A stretch of DNA of 64,000 bases. It comes from Peptoclostridium litorale DSM 5388. GTDB taxonomy: Bacteria; Bacillota; Clostridia; Peptostreptococcales; Peptostreptococcaceae. The stretch spans positions 1 to 64,000 of the forward strand of contig NZ_FSRH01000012.1 of NCBI RefSeq assembly GCF_900141635.1. Direction: 5' to 3'. Position 1 is the stretch's first letter. Each line of letters begins with the position of its first letter. The position numbers were made by a program, and so were the translations under genes. The notes under the pieces were generated by a model. That model was not told the DNA's origin. It did not search any database and saw only the letters and a program-made list of their open reading frames with translations. Of the stretch, positions 16,693-24,705 are shown piece by piece.

Positions 16693-18186
16693 TCACATGG
16701 TATTTTCAAAAGCCAAAGTCAATACCTCTATTATTTTTCCAGACGTTATCCCAACTGCTATTGCCGCGCCGGCAAGCAACAGGGAAGGCGCCATAGTCAA
16801 TAGCTTTTCTTTATCCACGTTTTTTTCTACTCCTGCATTATCTGAATGTTCCGCGCCTTTTTTGAAATATCCGTTTATGACAACAGGCAGATAGTAAATG
16901 CAGTTGAGCAACGAGCTGAGTATTATTGCAGCCACCATAAATCCTTTTCCGGACTCAATGCTTGCCATCGAAAGGTTCCACTTTGTGATGAAACCTGGAA
17001 GAATCGGAATTCCAACCATCGAAAATACCCCGATAGAAAACACTCCCAAAGTTAAGGGCATGTTTTTTCCTAATGCGCTCATATCACCTATTAAATAGGT
17101 ATTTCTCCTTTTTATCATGGTTCCGACGCTCAGAAAAAGCAGCGACTTCGTAAGCGCATGCGTTATGATGTGGAATGCCGAAGCTGTAAGCCCTGCAACA
17201 CTTCCAAGCCCTATTCCCAAAAATATATACCCCATTTGCGCTACGCTCGAATATGCAACCATCTTTTTGATGTTGTTTTGAAATATGGCAAATACCGAAC
17301 CCATTATCATTCCCGTTGCGCCAAGTGCAAGTACCATGTCAAGCACTGAGCTTTGCCTTAATATATAAGCTCCGAAAACAGTGTAGAAAACCTTAATAAG
17401 CAGAATCACAGGCCCTTTGAGGCCTACTGCCGATATTATGGCGCTTGTGGAATCTGTAGAAGAAGAGTGCGCGTCCGGAAGCCAAACGTAAAATGGAAAC
17501 ATGGCCCCCTTTATACCTATTCCAAAAGTAAACAGGGCAAGAGATATCATGACCACTTTGTCATATTCCATATAGACCTTCGATAGCTCCATATTAATAA
17601 AATCCATATTCAAATTTCCAGTTATGGAATATATAAAGGCTATTCCCATCAGCACTAGCCCCGATCCAAGGCTGCTGTATACGAGGTATTTTATAGCCGC
17701 CAGTATATTCTCTTCCTTGTCTTTCACGACTATCATCCCACAAGCCGCAATAGTGCTAACTTCTATGAACACAAACGCGTTGAAAATGTCATTGGTAAGC
17801 GTTATCCCGCAAATCGACGCACTAAATACATTAAGCAGCAGATAGTAAATAGGCACTTTTTTTGATGTCATGTCATTTTGGCTATTGCACACAGAATGGG
17901 CTATAACGCTAAAAGTTACAAACATGAATACGCTTACCATGACCGATTCGAAAATCCCAACCTTAAGCTCTATGCCTAAAGGCGCTTTGAAGTGCCCCAT
18001 GTCATATTTGAATGCTCCATTTGTGATGACATAGAAAAAAGTGAATGCCGAAAGTGCAAGACATACGAAGCTCGTTATTAGCGAAATTGTTTTTGCTGTC
18101 TTTTCATTTTTTACAAGGGGCATTGAAAAAGAGGCCATGAAAGGAATTAATATTATGAAAAGAGGAAAACTCTTAAAATATTCCAT
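16693..18186 (-). CDS. mrpD: MrpD/NuoN-like antiporter subunit
   Basis: Third large antiporter-like subunit, 497 residues. TM5 Glu in FVFIEVSTIAACG, TM7 Lys in IGIKGAMFPFYVWLPDAH, followed by SSSTDSTSAIISAVGLKG. Its place directly after the MrpC-type gene is where MrpD/MbhH stands in Mrp and Mbh operons. The site GGAGGTG is inside the end of the preceding gene. A charged cytoplasmic insertion (KKGAEHSDNAGVEKNVDKEK) precedes the last helix. Confidence 0.88.
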   Translation of the reverse strand: MEYFKSFPLFIILIPFMASFSMPLVKNEKTAKTISLITSFVCLALSAFTFFYVITNGAFKYDMGHFKAPLGIELKVGIFESVMVSVFMFVTFSVIAHSVCNSQNDMTSKKVPIYYLLLNVFSASICGITLTNDIFNAFVFIEVSTIAACGMIVVKDKEENILAAIKYLVYSSLGSGLVLMGIAFIYSITGNLNMDFINMELSKVYMEYDKVVMISLALFTFGIGIKGAMFPFYVWLPDAHSSSTDSTSAIISAVGLKGPVILLIKVFYTVFGAYILRQSSVLDMVLALGATGMIMGSVFAIFQNNIKKMVAYSSVAQMGYIFLGIGLGSVAGLTASAFHIITHALTKSLLFLSVGTMIKRRNTYLIGDMSALGKNMPLTLGVFSIGVFSMVGIPILPGFITKWNLSMASIESGKGFMVAAIILSSLLNCIYYLPVVINGYFKKGAEHSDNAGVEKNVDKEKLLTMAPSLLLAGAAIAVGITSGKIIEVLTLAFENTM

Positions 18187-18190
18187 TTGC

Positions 18191-18553
18191 CTACACCTCC
18201 CTCATCCTCATAATTTCATCCATTTCTACAGTATTATACTTTTCATGCAGCTTTATTATGAGCGCAAGCCCAAGAGCCGTCATGCTCACCGCTACGACTA
18301 TTCCTGTAAGCATCAATGCAGTTGGGACCGGATTTATATAGCTTCCAGCGCCCTCAAGCCCTCCAACTACAATGGGAGCCTTTTTCCCATCTATATAACC
18401 CTTGGCAATGAAAAACAGAAAAATCGCCGTGTCCATTATATTAAGCCCTATTATTTTTTTTATCATGTTGTTGTGCATAAGAAGAGTCATAAAGCCCACA
18501 CCAAAAAGGATTACAGAGCATGCCTCTACATAATTCACAGCTAGTCGTTCCAT
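18191..18553 (-). CDS. mrpC: MrpC/NuoK-like antiporter subunit
   Basis: Small subunit, 120 residues, three membrane helices. The block NPVPTALMLTGIVVAVSMTA is the MnhC/NuoK signature, and the preceding VGGLEGAGSYI loop is typical of Mrp versions. Its start codon overlaps the mrpB stop. NuoK-type subunits carry part of the proton path next to the large antiporter subunits. Confidence 0.92.
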   Translation of the reverse strand: MERLAVNYVEACSVILFGVGFMTLLMHNNMIKKIIGLNIMDTAIFLFFIAKGYIDGKKAPIVVGGLEGAGSYINPVPTALMLTGIVVAVSMTALGLALIIKLHEKYNTVEMDEIMRMREV

Positions 18554-18972
18554 TATATCTCTCCTTCACTAAACAATGCATAGAAAAAATACATCGTTAC
18601 AGAAACTATGCCGCCTACAAATATATTCAAAGGCAGAAGGTACCTTCCTGAAAATATCTTCCCCGGAGTTCCAATTGGAATGTCATAAAGGTGAAGCTCA
18701 AGTCCTCCGTTTACAAATGAATATCCCTTTATAACACCGTATGCCAAAAGAGAAAAACATGCTATTTTCATAAGCCTTTCAAATGGATACCTCTTTTTTG
18801 CAAACTCTCCTCCGTTTACAATCCTAGAAAGAATGAGGCTTGCGCCTATTACGGTTCCTCCGGCAAAGCCTCCTCCCGGCGACAGGTGTCCATTTACCAC
18901 CACGTATATTCCAAATATCTGTATGAAAGGAATTATAAAGCTCGAAACCACGCTAAGTATTGCGCTGTTCAT
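18553..18972 (-). CDS. mrpB: MrpB C-terminal-type subunit (MbhF-like)
   Basis: MnhB-domain membrane protein, about 139 residues. The signature GHLSPGGGFAGGTVIGASLIL is at residues 27-47. ATG 18972 follows AGGTGGAG; GTG 18981 is an alternative. It overlaps the upstream gene's end (18953) by 20 bases. In MrpA-containing systems this follows the MrpA C-terminal part; here those parts are separate small genes as in Mbh hydrogenases. Confidence 0.9.
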   Translation of the reverse strand: MNSAILSVVSSFIIPFIQIFGIYVVVNGHLSPGGGFAGGTVIGASLILSRIVNGGEFAKKRYPFERLMKIACFSLLAYGVIKGYSFVNGGLELHLYDIPIGTPGKIFSGRYLLPLNIFVGGIVSVTMYFFYALFSEGEI

Positions 18973-19249
18973 CAGCTCCACCTTCCTTTCTTAAAAGCAA
19001 CATTACAGCAATTGTTCCAGTGAACATGACTGTAGCCTCTATGAACGTGTCAAACGCCCTGTAGTCAAGTATTATCCCCGTTATTATGTTCATAGCCCCG
19101 GTCTCGTGCATTGCCTCTTCAAGATACGCCCTGCTCACATAGTTGTGCGCAGGGGAATATTCGCTTCCAAACTCGGGAAGCTGGGCCACCGCCACAAGCA
19201 ATATTCCAATTAGGCTGAGAGTCAATACCGCTGAAGCGATTTTTCTCAT
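18953..19249 (-). CDS. MbhE-like subunit (MrpA C-terminal homologue)
   Basis: 98-residue membrane protein. An N-terminal helix, the motif YVSRAYLEEAMHETGAMNIITGIILDYRAFDT and a second helix (ATVMFTGTIAVMLLL) match the small subunit encoded as MbhE, equivalent to the C-terminal part of MrpA. Four-base overlap with the DUF4040-type gene upstream and a 20-base overlap with mrpB downstream indicate translational coupling. Confidence 0.87.
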   Translation of the reverse strand: MRKIASAVLTLSLIGILLVAVAQLPEFGSEYSPAHNYVSRAYLEEAMHETGAMNIITGIILDYRAFDTFIEATVMFTGTIAVMLLLRKEGGADEQRNT

Positions 19250-19485
19250 TTCGACTCCCCCCTTATCTTTTTAAGTGTGAGTATGAAAAGGAGAGTAGTA
19301 ACCCCCGCTCCGACGGCAGCCTCTGTTATAGCCAGATCAGGTGCGTTGAGCTGCTGCCATAGTATCGCCATTATGAGGCTGTACACCATGAATACTATTA
19401 TCGTGCTAAGCATGTCCTTTATGAGCGACACGGCTATTGACGAACCTATCAAAAACAGAAGCATTATAAGGCTAAATAATTTCAT
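19246..19485 (-). CDS. MbhD-like subunit (DUF4040, MrpA-fragment homologue)
   Basis: 79-residue membrane protein with three helices. The block YSLIMAILWQQLNAPDLAITEAAVGAGV is characteristic of the DUF4040/MbhD subunit, homologous to part of the MrpA C-terminal region and to NuoJ. ATG 19485 follows GGGGGAG by nine bases; a longer frame opens at 19503. It overlaps mrpG upstream and the MbhE-like gene downstream. Confidence 0.88.
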   Translation of the reverse strand: MKLFSLIMLLFLIGSSIAVSLIKDMLSTIIVFMVYSLIMAILWQQLNAPDLAITEAAVGAGVTTLLFILTLKKIRGESK

Positions 19486-19792
19486 CTCTATCAACTCCCC
19501 CAACGCTTTTTTCCATGCCCCTTCTTCTGTATTCAGCCCTTGAAATAATGTGAGTGGCTGTGGGATTTGTCATCCAGAGAAAAAATATTACAATAAGAAG
19601 CTTTACGCTCGCACTGGTAATCCCCTCATGTACCACAAGCGCCAAGAGGCTTAAAACAGCACCCAATGTATCACATTTTGCGGCAGCATGAGCCCTTTCG
19701 AACGTATCTTTGAATCTAAGTATCCCGATCGTGCCGACTGAAAAAAAGAATATCCCACCTGATATGAGGAGAGCTACAATTGTCATCTTCAT
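19472..19792 (-). CDS. mrpG: Antiporter subunit MrpG
   Basis: 106-residue membrane protein with three helices. The motif VGTIGILRFKDTFERAHAAAKCDTLG is the MnhG/PhaG signature. Two bases separate it from mrpF upstream, and it overlaps the DUF4040 gene. MrpG subunits are required for assembly of the antiporter complex; no catalytic role is known. Confidence 0.93.
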   Translation of the reverse strand: MKMTIVALLISGGIFFFSVGTIGILRFKDTFERAHAAAKCDTLGAVLSLLALVVHEGITSASVKLLIVIFFLWMTNPTATHIISRAEYRRRGMEKSVGGVDRDEII

Positions 19793-19794
19793 GC

Positions 19795-20058
19795 CTAATC
19801 CCCTCCCGCTTTTTGTATAAGCTCTGAAAGTCCCAAAGAAGCTATGAAGCTTATCATCGCATATACCAAAATAACGTCTATGAAATATGTTTCATCTAAA
19901 ATGAATGAAATTAGAGCTATCAGTACTATGGTCTTCGTTCCTATAACGTTTACAGCTATAAGCCTGTCCACCGCCAATGGCCCCTTTGAGGCTCTTGCCA
20001 TGCAAAGTATTATAGTAACAGAAAGCGCTATGCTTGCTATTGTCAAAATAGTATCCAT
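19795..20058 (-). CDS. mrpF: Antiporter subunit MrpF
   Basis: 87-residue membrane protein, three helices. GPLAVDRLIAVNVIGTKTIVLIALISF matches the MnhF family (GPs-DRilAln), and the final segment FIASLGLSELIQK contains the typical FIGT-like turn. Three bases from the upstream mrpE part. Confidence 0.92.
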   Translation of the reverse strand: MDTILTIASIALSVTIILCMARASKGPLAVDRLIAVNVIGTKTIVLIALISFILDETYFIDVILVYAMISFIASLGLSELIQKAGGD

Positions 20059-20061
20059 GCT

Positions 20062-20379
20062 CTACTCCCCTTCAATTTCCAAAAGTATCTTTTCCAGCTT
20101 TGAATCAATCAAGTCTCTTGCAAACTCTTTTTTAAGGCAATGCACTGTATAAAGGCCACCTTTCATGTCTATTGTTATAGTTCCAGGCGTGAGAGTTATG
20201 GAGTTTGCCAAAACAACCCTCAAAAATTCCGATCTCAGACTGCTTTCAAACTCTACAATCTCGGGTGAGATTTCCAGTTTGGGGCTAAGCACTATTTTGG
20301 CTACAGCTATATTTGCAATTATCACTTCTTTTATCAACAAAACTATATATTTACAAAAATACAGTGATTTTTTAATCAA
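20062..20379 (-). CDS. mrpE: Antiporter subunit MrpE, C-terminal part (separate ORF)
   Basis: Contains the membrane/peripheral core of MnhE: FCKYIVLLIKEVIIANIAVAK, then KLEISPEIVEFESSLRSEF and LANSITLTPGTITID, ending before a short acidic tail. It lacks the N-terminal two-helix segment of normal MrpE, which is encoded by the ORF just upstream in the same reading frame. The start is TTG 20379, seven bases after GGTGGG. The split is by a TAG and a TGA four codons apart. Both halves may be expressed and assemble, or this may be a damaged gene. Confidence 0.85.
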   Translation of the reverse strand: MIKKSLYFCKYIVLLIKEVIIANIAVAKIVLSPKLEISPEIVEFESSLRSEFLRVVLANSITLTPGTITIDMKGGLYTVHCLKKEFARDLIDSKLEKILLEIEGE

Positions 20380-20391
20380 TTTTCATCCCAC

Positions 20392-20535
20392 CTATTTTGA
20401 TGTATAGTTCAATTTGTTAAGACAATACACGCAAATTGATATTAAAGCTCCTAATATCAAAGTCTCAGAGCTGAATTTTCCTTCTAGAACGCACCAAAAA
20501 ATTCCCAGCATTATTATCAGTGATGATGATCTCAT
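20392..20535 (-). CDS. Antiporter subunit MrpE, N-terminal part (separate ORF)
   Basis: 47 codons from ATG 20535, preceded by a strong AAGGAGGG site at six bases. The text IIMLGIFWCVLEGKFSS and ETLILGALISICVYCL is the Trp-containing first helix and second helix of MnhE proteins. It ends TAG (20394-20392); four codons later, in the same frame, the TTG start of the C-terminal ORF begins. The break falls in the loop joining helix 2 to the rest. First gene of the operon, downstream of a -24/-12 promoter. Confidence 0.8.
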   Translation of the reverse strand: MRSSSLIIMLGIFWCVLEGKFSSETLILGALISICVYCLNKLNYTSK

Positions 20536-20696
20536 GACAGCCCTCCTTGTTATTCCGTTTTACAAAAATATACACCCTTCAGTCTAAAATATAAATGTTT
20601 AGTGAGTATTCTAAACATTTATACACATTTAATTTTTTTTGGTATATTTTTGTCAACTGACTTGTTCTTTATTTGACTCAAGTTATAAATATATAG

Positions 20697-20714
20697 AGCA
20701 AAAACCATGCCACT
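20697..20714 (-). promoter_or_regulatory. Sigma-54 (-24/-12) promoter of the antiporter operon
   Basis: The minus strand reads GTGGCATGGTTTTTGCTC, with GG at 20711-20710, GC at 20699-20698 and the obligatory ten bases between. Consensus is TGGCAC-N5-TTGCA/T. It lies about 165 bases before the first gene. Confidence 0.8.
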
Positions 20715-21071
20715 TTTACACTTTGTTGGAATTCAACATTTGAAACCCTTATTTTCCAACGCTAAGCCTCACTCAAAAATTATACATGCTTTGCTGCACC
20801 TGTGTCCGTGAATGCTCACTCCCAGCATCTGTTTCATTTCAAGACATTGATATATTGTATACGACACGCACAGTGTATTAAAATGAAGCTATCGTCTCGT
20901 TTTGATACACTGCTCCGGTGGTTGACAACAAACTCCTTGTACCCTATCCTTATTATAAAACTAATGTCTCCACGAAAATAAGATTTGAAATGACTTGGCA
21001 AAAAAATTACATAAAATGCACAAATCTAAATATCTAATAATCTACTTCTTCAAATACAGGCCCTAAAAAGT
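20715..21071. other. Intergenic region with a candidate activator site
   Basis: No gene seen. An inverted repeat CAGTGTATTAAAATG (20871-20885) and CGTTTTGATACACTG (20898-20912), matching at 13 of 15 positions, lies about 160-200 bases upstream of the -24 element, a usual distance for an upstream activator site. Next to it, TATACGACA (20858-20866) recurs inverted upstream of the ureohydrolase promoter (25753-25761). Confidence 0.45.
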
Positions 21072-21117
21072 CAAAAAAAAACAACCCTCTCTTTCAAATG
21101 CTATAGCGATGGTTGTT
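21072..21117 (-). terminator. Terminator after the sigma-54 activator gene
   Basis: On the minus strand AACAACC pairs with GGTTGTT around an imperfect inner helix, followed by nine Ts. Confidence 0.8.
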
Positions 21118-21202
21118 ATGTTCATGATTTGTCAACAGTTCTATAAAGATTTCCCCTTTAGGGGCTTTGACAATTGCAACTGTTACATATTGCTTACTAT
21201 TT

Positions 21203-22993
21203 TTAGTATGCTATTTTAATATTGTGCTTTTTCAGTTTCCTTCTTATTGTACTTGAATCGATATCCAAAATTTTTGACATTTCCTGCGTGTTTGATGATT
21301 CCTCCATGGCTTTCAAGAGAATCTTCTTCTCATAATCATCCATAATCCCTTTGAATGAACTCCCGTAGGCTATGCTCAAAATCTCGTCAGATTCCTTTAT
21401 ATTAGCCGGCAAATCGTAAATATCTATAATTCTCCCTGTCGAGGTTACGACAAGCATTTCCATGATATTTTCAAGTTCTCTGACATTGCCCGGCCATTTG
21501 TAGTTCATGAGCTTTTTCAATGCCTCAGGGTCCAGTTCCTTATCCATTTTATATTTTTCATTGAATTGTTCTATGTTTTTCAGAATCATTGATCCCAGCG
21601 CTTCTTTTCTTTCCCTTAGCGGTGGAATATATACCGGAATTACATTGAGGCGATAAAAAAGATCTTCCCTGAATTTTTTTTCGGCAACAAGCTTTCTCAA
21701 GTCCTTGTTTGTTGCTGCTATTATTCTTATGTCAACAGCTATGGGAGTTTTTCCCCCTATTTTCAGAAATTCTCTATCCTGTATGAGCCTTAGCAGCTTT
21801 ACTTGTGTATTCAGCGGAATCTCTCCTATTTCATCCAGAAACAACGTCCCGCCATTTGCCAGCTCGACAAGTCCTATCTTGCCTGTCCTTTCCGCTCCAG
21901 TAAAAGCCCCCTTTTCGTATCCAAAGAGCTCAGACTCCAAAAGATTTTCCGGTATTGATGAGCATTCGATTTTTATGAACGGCCCTTCTTTTCTGCTGCT
22001 GTTGTTGTGTATGAATTTACTTATAACGCCTTTTCCAACACCAGACTCCCCTTCTATCAGTACCGTTGAGCTCACCTTTGCAACCTTTAAAGCCAACTGC
22101 GCGATTTTTTTCATAGCCGGACTGTCCAGTATCATATTTCCGGTGTCCATCTGCTGCATCCTAAGCGTCTCAAGCTCAAAAGAGATCTTCTCTGATATGT
22201 CGTTTGCTTTTTTCAGTTGATTTTTCAAATTGTTGAGCTCTGTAACATCTCTCACGTTTACTACAACCATTGAAATTTTGCCGTCCTTAAAAACCGGAGT
22301 TCCCGTAGATACGACTTCTTTTCCATTATTAACCTTTTGAATGACCGTTATCCTTTGTCCTTGCTCCAGCACCTGCAGCGCTACTGAATTGGAGTACATG
22401 CTTGTCCTTACAAGCTCATCCATATTCTTGCCTATTATGTTTTCCTTTTTCACTCCGTCCAGTTTTTCGCATGCGCTGTTCATTCTAAGCACATTTCCGC
22501 TTCCATCTGTTATGAATATCCCGTCAGACGACAGCTCTAATATGCTGTTTAACTCACTGTGAATGTCCCTGTAAAATTTAAGTTCTTTTTTATTTTTATC
22601 ATTAAAGGCCTGTTTGAATCTTTTGATTTCAATGTACTTTAATATATCTGCCTTTCTTACAAAGCCAATATATTTTTTAAAGCGGTTTACAAATGGAAAT
22701 ACCTCTTGGTCTATATTTTTAAAATCCGCAATATGCTCGGTTTCTTGTATTGATGCAAATTTGGTGTTCACAGCTCTTTTTACACAGTTGCATTTTACAT
22801 AGTCACAAATGCAAAGGACCCCCACGACATGCTTGTCTATGCTGAGTACTGGAAGCTGCACGGTATTTGAACTTTGAAACTTTCGAATTATTTCATCGAA
22901 ATCCTTTTCGTCCTCATATATGAAAAAATCCTTTTCCAGTTTAAATTGACTTTTCATAAAGCTCAACACCTTTTCAATAGAATAATTATACAT
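21203..22993 (-). CDS. Sigma-54-dependent activator with CBS and PAS sensor domains
   Basis: Enhancer-binding protein, 596 residues. The N-terminal 130 residues resemble a CBS-domain pair (VQLPVLSIDKHVVGVL...) with CDYVKCNCVKR inserted between; a PAS domain follows (about 145-255, LNSILELSSDGIFITDGSG). The AAA+ domain (about 285-515) has Walker A GESGVGKG, the sigma-54 loop GAFTGAERTGKIGL, Walker B GGTLFLDEIGE and the arginine-finger region FREDLFYRLNV. A Fis-type HTH (IDSSTIRRKLKKH) ends it. It lies between the antiporter operon and the YjiH gene and probably drives the four -24/-12 promoters in 20.7-28.2 kb. The ligand is unknown. Confidence 0.92.
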   Translation of the reverse strand: MYNYSIEKVLSFMKSQFKLEKDFFIYEDEKDFDEIIRKFQSSNTVQLPVLSIDKHVVGVLCICDYVKCNCVKRAVNTKFASIQETEHIADFKNIDQEVFPFVNRFKKYIGFVRKADILKYIEIKRFKQAFNDKNKKELKFYRDIHSELNSILELSSDGIFITDGSGNVLRMNSACEKLDGVKKENIIGKNMDELVRTSMYSNSVALQVLEQGQRITVIQKVNNGKEVVSTGTPVFKDGKISMVVVNVRDVTELNNLKNQLKKANDISEKISFELETLRMQQMDTGNMILDSPAMKKIAQLALKVAKVSSTVLIEGESGVGKGVISKFIHNNSSRKEGPFIKIECSSIPENLLESELFGYEKGAFTGAERTGKIGLVELANGGTLFLDEIGEIPLNTQVKLLRLIQDREFLKIGGKTPIAVDIRIIAATNKDLRKLVAEKKFREDLFYRLNVIPVYIPPLRERKEALGSMILKNIEQFNEKYKMDKELDPEALKKLMNYKWPGNVRELENIMEMLVVTSTGRIIDIYDLPANIKESDEILSIAYGSSFKGIMDDYEKKILLKAMEESSNTQEMSKILDIDSSTIRRKLKKHNIKIAY

Positions 22994-23018
22994 TTATTCT
23001 ATAATACCACAATTTTAT

Positions 23019-23072
23019 CTAAAAGATAAAATTAAGGCAGAGTTTTTCTGCCAGAATTTTATCTTTTATTTT
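23019..23072. terminator. Hairpin between the activator and YjiH genes
   Basis: AAAAGATAAAATT-AAGGCAGA and TCTGCC-AGAATTTTATCTTTT arms of about 20 bases, with a T-rich 3' side on each strand. Confidence 0.75.
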
Positions 23073-23075
23073 AGG

Positions 23076-24533
23076 CTAGAACAAAATATGCATAGCTACC
23101 GCAACTAAAGGCATGGCAATAAATGTCCTCTCAAGAAAACAAATTACCAGCTCCTTGAGTTTTACAGGAAGTCTTGTAGCAATCATTACAACTATTGTTT
23201 CTGAGAAGAAAATTATTTGGACCATTGAAACTGCCGTTACAAAATATCTCGACTGCACGCTCAACACATCCACCTTGTCTGCTATAAGTAGAACAGGCAG
23301 GAACATCTCAGCTATTCCAACAGGAAGTGAAGGCGCTATTGTTGCTGCATCAGGAACTCCAAGAATATTTATGAAAGGTACGAAAATCATTCCTATCCAC
23401 TGGAAAATCGGAGTGTGTTCTGCAATTATAAGCCCAAGTATGCCAACCGCCGAAAGAAGCGTAAGGACTTTTGGTATTACTAAAAATCCATCTACAAGGC
23501 TCGCCTTTATCTCCTTGTGAAGAGGCTGGGCAAGGAACGCCCTCTTTGCTGCCCTGTGAACTCCCCTTTTAAACAGGCCCAAGTGGAATTTCTCCCCGGT
23601 TTCAGATAAGACCTGAGGGCTTCCATCACAGAATTCATTTGCCTTTTTCGAAAGCGGAGGTATTCTAACCATAAAGAATGTAACCATGAATGCAATTACA
23701 AGAGTTGAAAAATAAACCTTTAAAAAATGCTCCCCCAGCCCGGCTGTCTGTATTACAAGCACTGCAAATCCTACGCTTACTGCGCTAAAACAGGTGCATA
23801 TTATCGAAGCCTCTCTCTTTGTATACACCTTTGAATAGTAAAGCTTGCTTGTTATTATTACGGCCATAGATGAAGAGCTTACAAATGATGCAAGTGCGTC
23901 AACTGCGCTTTTGCCAGGAACCTTGAATACCGGCCTCATAAGCGGCTCAAGCACGGCTCCTATGAAGTCTATGCCTCCGTAATTCAAAAGAAAAGGCATT
24001 GTCATAGCGCCTACAGGTATTATGAATGCAACACCCATTACTATTGCAGGCACAACTGTACCCCCAGTTTCAGGCCCTACTATAAGGTGAGGGGCGCTGT
24101 AGCCTGCCAAGTTCGCATCTAGAGTATACATCAGTGTAAATATAGCCCCTAGTGCATAGAAAAACGGGTGGAATATCGAGTCGTGGCCATAGTAGTCATA
24201 AAGCTTTGACCCTTCCTTGGATGCAAATTTACCGTAAAAGCTCAAGAGCGCATTTACAACTGTCATGCCTGTCACGGCGTAAAGCCCGTATACGCCTGTC
24301 AGATTCAGAAGGAACTTATATATGTGTCCGAAAGGTACGTCTGTAGTATCGCCTACAGTCAATGGCCAGAAAAATACGAATATAGCTATGGCTGTGTATG
24401 CTAAAGCTTTAATTAGGCCTTTCTTATAGCTTTTACTGTCCAGGTGTACACGGTCGAGATCCGCCGGATCGTTGGGGTCTATGTCATGCGGGACTACGTT
24501 TTCCAAAACTTGCTTTCTCACTGCATTTTCCAT
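23076..24533 (-). CDS. YjiH-type membrane protein with nucleoside-recognition (Gate) domains
   Basis: Polytopic protein, 485 residues from ATG 24533 (GGGAGG seven bases upstream; longer frame rejected). About ten membrane segments with two Gate/nucleoside-recognition repeats; FKVPGKSAVDALASFVSSSSMAVIITS and GVPDAATIAPSLPVGIAEMFLP are typical of YjiH proteins, presumed transporters of unknown substrate. It follows the ureohydrolase gene, separated by a terminator-like hairpin. The context suggests export or import of a product or substrate of guanidino-compound hydrolysis; this is an inference. Confidence 0.8.
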   Translation of the reverse strand: MENAVRKQVLENVVPHDIDPNDPADLDRVHLDSKSYKKGLIKALAYTAIAIFVFFWPLTVGDTTDVPFGHIYKFLLNLTGVYGLYAVTGMTVVNALLSFYGKFASKEGSKLYDYYGHDSIFHPFFYALGAIFTLMYTLDANLAGYSAPHLIVGPETGGTVVPAIVMGVAFIIPVGAMTMPFLLNYGGIDFIGAVLEPLMRPVFKVPGKSAVDALASFVSSSSMAVIITSKLYYSKVYTKREASIICTCFSAVSVGFAVLVIQTAGLGEHFLKVYFSTLVIAFMVTFFMVRIPPLSKKANEFCDGSPQVLSETGEKFHLGLFKRGVHRAAKRAFLAQPLHKEIKASLVDGFLVIPKVLTLLSAVGILGLIIAEHTPIFQWIGMIFVPFINILGVPDAATIAPSLPVGIAEMFLPVLLIADKVDVLSVQSRYFVTAVSMVQIIFFSETIVVMIATRLPVKLKELVICFLERTFIAMPLVAVAMHILF

Positions 24534-24566
24534 ATTAAAACCTCCCGAATAATTATCTTTTTTGCC

Positions 24567-24602
24567 AAAATACCACAAGAAAATACTTTCTTGTGGTATT
24601 TT
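24567..24602 (-). terminator. Hairpin between ureohydrolase and YjiH genes
   Basis: Perfect 16-base arms AAAATACCACAAGAAA/TTTCTTGTGGTATTTT around a four-base loop, followed on the minus strand only by the arm's own TTTT. It may attenuate readthrough into the YjiH gene. Confidence 0.65.
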
Positions 24603-24705
24603 GCACCTAACTAGGAGTATATATACTTGTTATTTTAAGTGTCAAAATGCTCATTTGTTTTCATTTACAATTATTATACTCTGAATAATCCAATAGCGCT
24701 TTATT

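Noticed and set aside
20992-21012. TTGGCA...TTACAT as a plus-strand sigma-54 promoter
   Set aside because: The -12 GC is AC, and nothing on the plus strand follows; reads toward the activator's 3' end.
23076-24578. YjiH gene starting at 24578
   Set aside because: That start lies in the terminator-like hairpin region, without a ribosome site; ATG 24533 has GGGAGG.
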